Position numbers and translations under genes: made by a program. The notes beneath the pieces were generated by a model. That model ran no database searches. It was not told the DNA's origin and saw only the letters and a program-made list of their open reading frames with translations. Shown here piece after piece: positions 53,583 through 61,100 of a stretch of DNA of 64,000 nucleotides. Every line of letters begins with the position of its first letter. Within the stretch, counting starts at the first letter, position 1. This DNA comes from Achromobacter sp. MYb9 (GTDB lineage Bacteria; Pseudomonadota; Gammaproteobacteria; Burkholderiales; Burkholderiaceae_B): contig NZ_PCOQ01000001.1 of NCBI RefSeq assembly GCF_002975275.1, positions 434,001 through 498,000 on the forward strand, read 5' to 3'.

Positions 53583-53596
53583 TTGCTTTAAATCAA
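53583..53596. promoter_or_regulatory. FNR/ANR/Dnr-like box upstream of ytfE
   Basis: TTGCTTTAAATCAA (reverse strand TTGATTTAAAGCAA) differs at one base from TTGAT-N4-ATCAA. It lies directly upstream of the sigma-54 element and could add oxygen or NO-dependent control. A GT-N7-AC element, the minimal NorR half-site pattern, is at 53615-53625. Confidence 0.45.
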
Positions 53597-53673
53597 ACAC
53601 TTGCAAAACTTCGGGTAGATAACACCATCGCAGCCTGGGGTTTTAATCACCCCGCGACGGTAAAATCAACCCC

Positions 53674-55200
53674 ATGCAAAACCTCCTGCTTGCCGACCTG
53701 GTGGCTGACCTGCCGCCCGCCATCCGCCTGCAACGGCTGGTTTCCAGCCTGCGCGCGCATTTCCGCTGCGGCGCCGTCGCCTTGCTTCAGCAGGAAGAGG
53801 ATCACCTGCGACCCGTCGCGGTCGACGGCCTGACCCGCGACGCACTGGGCCGACGTTTCGCCGTGCACCAGCACCCGCGCCTGGCCGCCATTCTGTCCCG
53901 CCGCGGCGTCACCTGCTTCCATCACGACAGTACGCTGCCCGACCCCTATGACGGCCTGATCAATGGCATGGCCGGCGAACCGCTGCCTGTGCACGACTGC
54001 ATGGGCACCAGCCTGCATGTCGAAGGCCAGCCCTGGGGCGTGCTGACGCTGGACGCGTTGCAAGTCGGCACCTTCGACGCCGAAGCCCAGTCCGAACTGC
54101 GCGACGCCATCGTGCTGGTCGAGGCCGCGTTGCGCACCACCCGGCTGGAAACCGAGATCCGCGCCCTGCGCGATGCCCGCGGCCCAGCTCCCGCCGACAA
54201 CGTGCCCCCGGACCGCTACGAAATCCTGGGCAACAGCGCCCCCATCGTCCGTCTGCTGCATGAAATCGACGTGGTGGCTGATTCCGATCTGCCGATCCTG
54301 CTGCTGGGTGAAACCGGCGTCGGCAAGGAGTTGTTCGCGCATCGCGTGCACCGTCTGTCGCGCCGCGGTGGCAAGCCGCTGGTGCACGTGAACTGCGCCG
54401 CCCTGCCGGAATCCTTGGCCGAAAGCGAATTATTCGGCCACGCCAAAGGCGCGTTCTCCGGCGCGGTCACCGACCGGCCCGGCCGCTTCGAGGCGGCCAA
54501 CGGCGGCACCCTGTTTCTGGACGAAGTCGGCGAGCTGCCGCTGCTGGTGCAGGCCAAGCTGCTGCGCGCCTTGCAGAACGGCGAGATCCAGCGCCTGGGC
54601 GACGACCGTCCCCGCACCGTGGACGTGCGCATCGTCGCCGCCACCAACCGCAGTTTGCGAGACTTGGTGCAAGCCGGGGATTTCCGCGCCGACCTCTATC
54701 ACCGCCTGTCCGTCTACCCGGTGCCGATCCCGCCGCTGCGCGAACGCGGCAACGACATCCTGCTGCTGGCCGGCCGCTACCTGGAACTGAACCGGGCGCG
54801 GCTGGGCCTGCGCAGCCTGCGGCTGTCCGAAGACGCCGAGGAAATGCTGCGCCGCTATTCCTGGCCCGGCAATGTGCGCGAACTGGAACACGTGATCAGC
54901 CGCGCCGCCATCAAGGCGGTCAGCCACGGCGCCGACCGCAACGACATCGTCACGCTGGAAACCGGCCTGCTGGACGTGTCGGACCACGATGCGCCCATGC
55001 CCACGCCGGACGCGGGGTCCGACGATACGCCCGCCGTCGGCATCCCGTCATTGCGCGACACGGTGGACGCGTGCCAACGCCAGGCGATCCGCCGGGCGCT
55101 GCACGCGCATCAGGGCAGTTGGGCCCACGCCGCGCGCGCGCTGGACGTCGACGCCAGCAACCTGCATAAACTGGCGCGGCGCCTGGGCCTGAAGCCCTGA
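53674..55200 (+). CDS. norR: nitric-oxide-responsive sigma-54 activator NorR
   Basis: A 508-residue enhancer-binding protein with N-terminal GAF sensor, central AAA+ domain and C-terminal Fis-type DNA-binding domain. Candidate iron ligands matching E. coli NorR are R69, D90, D93, C109 and D127. The AAA+ domain has Walker A GETGVGKE (212-219), Walker B FLDEVGE (281-287) and the sigma-54 contact loop as GAFSGA (259-264) instead of GAFTGA. The C-terminus (LRDTVDACQRQAIRRALHAHQGSWAHAARALDVDASNLHKLARRLG) is the helix-turn-helix. It is divergent from its likely target ytfE. No NO reductase gene is in the window. Confidence 0.93.
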   Translation: MQNLLLADLVADLPPAIRLQRLVSSLRAHFRCGAVALLQQEEDHLRPVAVDGLTRDALGRRFAVHQHPRLAAILSRRGVTCFHHDSTLPDPYDGLINGMAGEPLPVHDCMGTSLHVEGQPWGVLTLDALQVGTFDAEAQSELRDAIVLVEAALRTTRLETEIRALRDARGPAPADNVPPDRYEILGNSAPIVRLLHEIDVVADSDLPILLLGETGVGKELFAHRVHRLSRRGGKPLVHVNCAALPESLAESELFGHAKGAFSGAVTDRPGRFEAANGGTLFLDEVGELPLLVQAKLLRALQNGEIQRLGDDRPRTVDVRIVAATNRSLRDLVQAGDFRADLYHRLSVYPVPIPPLRERGNDILLLAGRYLELNRARLGLRSLRLSEDAEEMLRRYSWPGNVRELEHVISRAAIKAVSHGADRNDIVTLETGLLDVSDHDAPMPTPDAGSDDTPAVGIPSLRDTVDACQRQAIRRALHAHQGSWAHAARALDVDASNLHKLARRLGLKP

Positions 55201-55222
55201 CGCCCGGTGCGCAAAACAGAAA

Positions 55223-55237
55223 GGCCGCGAGGCGGCC
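55223..55237. terminator. possible weak terminator hairpin after norR
   Basis: GGCCGC and GCGGCC pair around a three-base loop, 22 bases after the norR stop and between convergent genes. There is no T tract on the forward strand, so this is a weak call. Confidence 0.35.
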
Positions 55238-55270
55238 CCTGAAAGCAGCATCCCGCAGCGGGAACGGGGA

Positions 55271-55627
55271 TCACGCCTTGATGTACACCCAGGCGTGCAC
55301 GCCGGATTTCAGCAGCACCGATACGCGCTTGTAGTCGGCGACTTCATAGCTGTCGGCCGCGCGCAGTTCATCCTGGCTGATTTCGAACACCATGCCCGGG
55401 ACTTCGTCTTTAGGATCGTAGCTGGCGTACACGATCGGGTGCTGCGCCTTGCCGCTGGTCTTCAGGACCTGGGGGTCGGTAATGGCCACCCAATGCAGGA
55501 CATAGCCCGTCATCGCATCGGGCCGCCCAGTCAATTCGCGGCCGAAAGTGGCCAGTTGCACCGTTTTGTCCTGCAGCGTCCCATAAGAGAAAAGCAGGAT
55601 CGACGTTTCGTAGGAGTCATGCACCAT
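55271..55627 (-). CDS. gamma-glutamylcyclotransferase-like (AIG2/GGCT-fold) protein
   Basis: A 118-residue protein. The N-terminal LLFSYGTLQDKTVQ is the substrate-loop signature (YGSL/YGTL) of the GGCT fold, and PGMVFEISQDELRAADSYEVADYKRVSVLL contains the conserved acidic region with the usual catalytic glutamate position. Family members cyclise gamma-glutamyl groups or have unknown roles. A ribosome site AAAGGA precedes the ATG. Function is by fold only. Confidence 0.85.
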   Translation of the reverse strand: MVHDSYETSILLFSYGTLQDKTVQLATFGRELTGRPDAMTGYVLHWVAITDPQVLKTSGKAQHPIVYASYDPKDEVPGMVFEISQDELRAADSYEVADYKRVSVLLKSGVHAWVYIKA

Positions 55628-55798
55628 CGTGTCCTTTAGGAGAAACCCCAGGCAAACGACTTTACACCAGCGTGTCCGAGCTTCACTGAAAGGACATCCC
55701 GGCGCAACAAAAGTTTAATCTTCGACGATTACCATGGCCGCTCTTTCGCTGCCTCACGGCGGTCTGCGTTGGATTTTCTTCTGAGGCACTTGCGCAAC

Positions 55799-56434
55799 AT
55801 GGTCGCCACCCTGGCCGTCGGCGCCGCCGTTGCCGCGTCACTCCCCGTGAACGCCGCCCCGCAGGCGGCCACTCCGGAGTATGTCTTCGACTGGCCGCGC
55901 CAGCCGTTGCACGACGCCTTGCAGCAATATGGCGAACTGACGGGCGATTCCGTCCTTTACGACACGGGGCAGGCGGCCGGCAAGACCGCCCCCGCGCTGA
56001 CCGGCCGCTACACCGCTCGCGAAGCGCTGACGCGGCTGCTGGCGGGAACGGACCTTCAGGCGCATTACACGGCTCCCCGGGCATTGATGCTGATGCCCCG
56101 ATTGCGCACGCCGGCCGCGCCCCCGCCGCCCGCCTCGCGCGCGGATCGCCAGCAATACTATGGCCGCCTGCAGAGCCGGGTGCTGGCCGCGCTATGCGCC
56201 CGGCCCGCCCTGCGCACCGGCGACTACCGGGTGGCGCTGCGCGTAAGCCTGGACCCGGCCCACGCGCTGTCCGACGTGAAGGTGCACGCCACCGGCCACC
56301 CTGACATGGAACCGGCGATCCGGGACGCGCTAAGCGGCGTGCCCATCGGCGCCCCGCCGGCGGGCTTCGGGCTTCCCGCCACCCTGTTGATCACGCCCGA
56401 GGCCGCGCGCCGCTACGGCGGCTGCGCGCCATGA
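55799..56434 (+). CDS. stand-alone STN signalling protein with TonB-like C-terminus
   Basis: A 211-residue periplasmic protein. After a signal peptide (VATLAVGAAVAASLPVNAA) comes an STN domain at about 27-97 (YVFDWPRQPLHDALQQYGELTGDSVLYDTG through REALTRLLAGTDLQAHY). A proline linker and a TonB C-terminal-like domain follow (about 118-200, GRLQSRVLAALCARPALRTGDYRVALRVSLD). There is no receptor barrel. STN domains normally signal through FecR to an ECF sigma factor, and both genes follow at once. The start is uncertain: TTG at 55790 or 55769 are in-frame alternatives, and the GAGG site fits 55790-55799. Confidence 0.8.
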   Translation: MVATLAVGAAVAASLPVNAAPQAATPEYVFDWPRQPLHDALQQYGELTGDSVLYDTGQAAGKTAPALTGRYTAREALTRLLAGTDLQAHYTAPRALMLMPRLRTPAAPPPPASRADRQQYYGRLQSRVLAALCARPALRTGDYRVALRVSLDPAHALSDVKVHATGHPDMEPAIRDALSGVPIGAPPAGFGLPATLLITPEAARRYGGCAP

Positions 56435-56946
56435 GCGGCAATGGCCTGGCCGCGCTGCGGCGTCTGATCGTCGACCGCTACGACGCCATCAAGCATCAGG
56501 TGGCCCGCCGGCTGGGCGGCGCGTCCGATCTGGCGGGCGACGCGCTGCATGACGCCTACCTGCGCTTATCCGTGCGGGACGACCTGGATGCCGTGCGCCA
56601 TCCGCAGTCCTATTTGGTCAATACCGCCGTGCACGTGGCCATCGACCGCATCCGGCAAGACGTGCGGCTGCTGAGCGAAAGCGAAGTCAGCGAATTCTTC
56701 GACGTGGCGGATGCCAGCCCCGGGCCGGGCGACGTGGTGCAGTCGCGTTCGGACCTGACCCGGATGTTCCAGGTGCTGGATGCGCTGACGCCGCGCCAAC
56801 GGGACATCCTGCTTGCCGCGCGCGTCGAAGGGCTGTCGCGGTCGGACCTGGCCAAACGCTGGGGCATCTCGGTGCGGCTGGTGGGGCGCGAACTACAGAC
56901 CGCGCACGAGCACTGCGTCCGTGCGATGACGCCGACGGAGGAATAA
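56431..56946 (+). CDS. ECF sigma factor (FecI-like)
   Basis: A 171-residue sigma factor. Region 2 spans roughly residues 10-75 (DALHDAYLRLSVRDDLDAVRHPQSYLVNTAVHVAIDRIRQD), and region 4 about 110-165 (LDALTPRQRDILLAARVEGLSRSDLAKRWGISVRLVGRELQTAHEHC). It starts in an ATGA overlap with the STN gene and precedes the anti-sigma gene by 103 bases. It belongs to the FecI type that directs transcription of surface-signalling targets, here most likely the exoprotein gene at 58161. Confidence 0.9.
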   Translation: MSGNGLAALRRLIVDRYDAIKHQVARRLGGASDLAGDALHDAYLRLSVRDDLDAVRHPQSYLVNTAVHVAIDRIRQDVRLLSESEVSEFFDVADASPGPGDVVQSRSDLTRMFQVLDALTPRQRDILLAARVEGLSRSDLAKRWGISVRLVGRELQTAHEHCVRAMTPTEE

Positions 56947-57049
56947 TTGAAAGAAAGTGTTTATTTTCGGCCGTCGGGGTTCCGTTCCTGCTGTTTGAAA
57001 ACGTCTAAGTATCAGCACGGCAGATAAGGCCGCGCAAGCACACTCCCCC

Positions 57050-58030
57050 ATGAATTCCGACAGCCCCTCCGGCCCCCGTTCCGATTCCGCCCTTGAGCGC
57101 GAGGCCCATGCCTGGGCCCGCGTCTTGGCGACGGGATCCCCCACCACGCAAGACGGCCGGGCCTTCAATGCCTGGCGCGCGCAGAGCGCGGCTCATGAAC
57201 GCGCCTGGGTGCAGGCGGCGCGCGCGTGGCGGGAGTTGGGGCAGATCACGCAAGCCTACGCCGCGAGCCGGCCCACGCCGACGCCCAAGCGGCCGGCGCC
57301 GGCGGTCTCCGGCAGACGGTGGTTCCTGGCAGGCGGCGCCGGTGCCTTCGCCAGCCTGGCCACCGTCGGGCTATTGCGCCCCCCCTTCGGTCTCTGGCCG
57401 TCGTGGGCCGAAGCCCACGCGGACTATCGCACCTTGACCGGCGAGCAACGCCGCATCGCCCTTGATGGCCAGCACGTGACGCTGGCGCTGAACACGCAAA
57501 CCAGCGTCAACATTTCAAGCAAGGGCATGCAAACCCGTATCGAGCTGGTCTCGGGCGAAGCGGCCATCCAGGCCACCGGAAGCCGGCCATGCGAAGTGCG
57601 GGCCGGCGCCGCCCGTCTGCGGCTGGCGTCTGGCGACATCGAAGTGCGGCGGCTGCACGGCGACCGCGTCCACGTGCGCTGCAACAGCGGCCAGGTGGAA
57701 CTGGCGCATGCCAATGCCACGCTGCTGCTGCCAGCGGGTCAACAACTGGGTTATGACGACGCCACCCTGGGCGCGCCTGCCGACATTGCGCAAACCGGCT
57801 CGGACTGGCGCGCGGGCATCGTCAGCTTCCACGACCTGCCCCTCGACCTGGCCGTGGACGAGATCAACCGCTACCGGCCGGGACGCGTGGTGCTGATGAA
57901 CGATGCGCTGGCGCGCCACCGCTTGAGCGCGCGCTATGAAGTGAAGAACCTGGACCAGGCCATCGCGCAGATCCGGCAGCTGTACGGCGCGTCCGTGCGG
58001 CGGGTGGGCGATGTCGTATTCCTGAGTTGA
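57050..58030 (+). CDS. FecR-family anti-sigma regulator
   Basis: A 326-residue membrane anti-sigma factor. The cytoplasmic N-terminal domain (about 12-62, AHAWARVLATGSPTTQDGRAFNAWRAQSAAHERAW) binds the sigma factor. A single membrane segment starts with a twin-arginine motif (residues 89-93, RRWFL), consistent with Tat export known for FecR. The periplasmic FecR domain (about 125-215) and the STN-like C-terminal domain (about 260-326) receive the signal from the STN protein. It closes the signalling triad. Confidence 0.92.
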   Translation: MNSDSPSGPRSDSALEREAHAWARVLATGSPTTQDGRAFNAWRAQSAAHERAWVQAARAWRELGQITQAYAASRPTPTPKRPAPAVSGRRWFLAGGAGAFASLATVGLLRPPFGLWPSWAEAHADYRTLTGEQRRIALDGQHVTLALNTQTSVNISSKGMQTRIELVSGEAAIQATGSRPCEVRAGAARLRLASGDIEVRRLHGDRVHVRCNSGQVELAHANATLLLPAGQQLGYDDATLGAPADIAQTGSDWRAGIVSFHDLPLDLAVDEINRYRPGRVVLMNDALARHRLSARYEVKNLDQAIAQIRQLYGASVRRVGDVVFLS

Positions 58031-58045
58031 AAAACGCGCTTGTCA

Positions 58046-58095
58046 TAAAAAATTCACGCGGATTCCTGTACCGAGTCCCAAGGCGTCGTTCGACT
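58046..58095 (+). promoter_or_regulatory. candidate ECF-sigma-dependent promoter of the exoprotein gene
   Basis: The gap carries an A-rich block followed by GGATTCC (58060-58066) and, 17 bases on, CGTCGTT (58084-58090). This resembles the promoters I recall in front of FecI-controlled genes of this bacterial group. The likely transcription start is within 70 bases of the exoprotein ATG. Confidence 0.45.
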
Positions 58096-58160
58096 AGATG
58101 AGTAAGCGGGCACGGTGGCCTAGTCACTGCCGCCCTTCATCGACATCCTTGAATCACGCC

Positions 58161-61100
58161 ATGTCCTCGTCTACGTCCGCTACGCCCCCCGTTCCCTCCC
58201 CCGCCCTGGCGCCCCTTGGCCGGCGCGGCTCGCCCCGCGACCGCCGCGCCGGCCTGCGACCCGCATGGCGGCTTAGCCCGCTGTCGCAGGCCATGACGGC
58301 GCTGGCGATCGCGGGTAGCGCCAGCGCTGCGGCGCAAGCGCAGACACGCGCGTTCAGCCCCGGCTGGTTCGCGGACAAGAACACCGTCCAGTCGACGGCT
58401 CAACGCACGGGCCGCATGCCCGACGGCAGCATGGCGGGCATCGGCAACGGGGCCAAACAGCAGGCGCAATCTCGCCAGCAATTGCAGAAGTCCCTGGACA
58501 ACCTGAATCGCGCCGCGGCAGCGGTTGCCGCCCAGCAGGCCGCGCAAGCGGCCGCGCGCGCGGCTGCGGCGGCCAATGGCGCCGACCTGCCCGACGGCCG
58601 GACCGAAGGCGGATTATGGGAAGCCCAGGGCGGGCTGGCCCGGTGGGAAGGCGCCAAGGCCGCCACGTCATCGTCAAGCAACGGCAAGCATACGGTCACG
58701 ATCGAGCAGACGCAGTCCCGCGCGATCCTGAACTGGGACACCTTCAACGTCGGCCGCAATACCACGGTGCAATTCAAGCAGGCCGCCAGCGATGCGGTCC
58801 TGAACCGCGTGGTCGGCGCCAGCGCCAGACCGAGCCAGATTCAAGGCGCGATCAAAGCCGACGGTACGGTGCTGGTCGTGAACCAGAACGGCGTGATCTT
58901 CAGCGGCACCAGCCAGGTCAACGCCCGCAACCTGGTGGCCGCGGCCGCCACCATCAGCGACGAACAGTTCCGCGAACGAGGCTTGTTCGTTGATAAGGAC
59001 GGCACGCTGCCCACGTTCAAGGACGCGCTGGGCGACGTGCAAGTGCAGGCTGGCGCGCGCATCGACACGGCCGTGCCCACGACCGCGACCAAGGGCGGCG
59101 GCTACGTGCTGCTGCTGGGCAGCAACGTCCACAACGCTGGCACGGTCACCACGCCGCGCGGCCAGGCCATGCTGGCCGCGGGCGACGATTTCATCATCCG
59201 CCGCGGTTACGGCACCGACGGCAATCCCAAGTCCACGACGCAGGGCCTGGAAGTCGGCGCCACACTCAACACCGGCAGCCAGGCAGGACAGGTACGCAAC
59301 ACCGGGTTGATCAGCGCCCCTGTCGGCGACATCACGATGACGGGCCACGCCGTGCGCCAGGATGGCGTACTGATCGCCACGACCGACATCGGTGCGCGCG
59401 GCGCCATTCATCTGCTGAACCGGGCCAGCGACACGGCAGGCAGCGTGACGCTGGGCGCGGACAGCGTCACGGCCGTGCTGCTGGAAGCCTCGGCCGTGAC
59501 CGGCCTGGACGGCCAGCGCCAAGCCGCCATCAAGACGCTGGACGGCTCCGCCACCAACAAGGCCACCGGCGCCTTCGATCATCTGAGCACGGTCGCCGAC
59601 CGCATGGACCTGTCGCGCATCGAGGTGGTCACAGGTGATCTGGCGTCCTTCCAGGGAGGCTCGGTCACCTTGGCCACCGGCGGGCAGATCGCCGTTTCGG
59701 CCAAGCGGCAGACCGTGTTGGAAAACGGCGCCGAACTGGATGTGGCGGGCGCCATCGGTGTCAGCGTGTCGATGGAATCGAACAACCTGCAAATCAACGT
59801 GCAGGGCAACGAGCAGCGCGACGCGCCGGTCAACCGCGACAGCAAGCTGCTGAACAACAGCGACGTGTGGGTGGACCGCCGCACGCTGGTGAAGGTTGCC
59901 AGCGGCACCCATGGCTACATCGGCGACCGCTGGTACACCAGCGGCGGCCTGCTGGAAGTGGGCGGCTACCTGGCCACCACGGAACACGGCGCCGGCCAAT
60001 GGCTGGCGCAAGGCGGCACGGCCACTTTCACCGGCGGCGAACTGGTCACGCAGGCCGGCTCCGACATCAACTTGTCGGGCGGCACGCTGGACGTGCAGGC
60101 CGGCGATATCCGCCAAAGCTGGCTGCGCGGCACCGACGGCCGCCTGTACGAGGTCTCGCGAGCGCCCGGCGACCTGCTTTACGCCGGCCTGTACAAGGGG
60201 TATGAAGACACCCACGCCCGTTGGGGCGACAAGGCCACGCGCACGTTCTACAACCCGCTGATCGCCCCAAAAACGCGCTTTGAAAGCGGCTACACCGTGG
60301 GCCGCGATGCCGGCCAGTTGATCGTATCCACCCATGCCGCCCAACTGGCGGGCACATTGACGGGCGAGGTATACCAGGGCGCGCGCCAGATCGACGCGCC
60401 GCAATGGGACATGGACGGCTACTACCAATCGCAGACGGCCGTCGCGCGCCGCGCGCAGTTGACCGTGGGAAGCTATACGCCGATTTTCGATGCCGGCACC
60501 AACATGCTGGCCTGGACGCTGGGCGGTGTCGCCAACCAGGTGACGGCAGGCACAGGCACAGCCGGCCACGGCGAGATCCGGTTGGATGCCGCCTGGCTTA
60601 ACGCCGCCCATCTGGGCGCCATCAGACTGGCCGGGTCCGAAGGGATCGCGGTGGATCAGGCCGTGCACGCCGCGCCGGGCGCAAGCGTGGTGCTGTATGC
60701 GCCCCAGGTCGATATCAACGCCGGCGTCAGTACGGCGGGCGGGCGAATCGTGGCCGGCAATATCGTCAAGCAATGGAACGCCAACGGCCGCAACGAAGAC
60801 ACCCCGGTCCTTGCCCCCGCCGGGGGAGCGACGGGCGTGACGGTCGCAGCGGGCGCGGTGTTGGACACCGGCGGCCTGTGGAGCAATCTGCTTGCCAAGC
60901 CCGCCACGTCCGGTGAACTGGCCTATCGGCAGGGCGGCAGCGTATCGCTGCGCAGCACCCAGGGCGTAACGCTGGCTGCGGGCAGCGCCGTGGACGTGTC
61001 TGGCGGCGGCGCGGTGCTGGCCAATGGCAAGACCCTGGGCGGCAAAGGCGGCGACGTCACGCTGATGGCGGGGCTTGATGCCGCCCTCAGCCAGGAAGGA

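Noticed and set aside
58674..60773. A 699-codon reverse-strand frame opposite the exoprotein
   Set aside because: Low-information, His/Ala/Gly-rich sequence without motifs; the forward frame carries the two-partner secretion domain.
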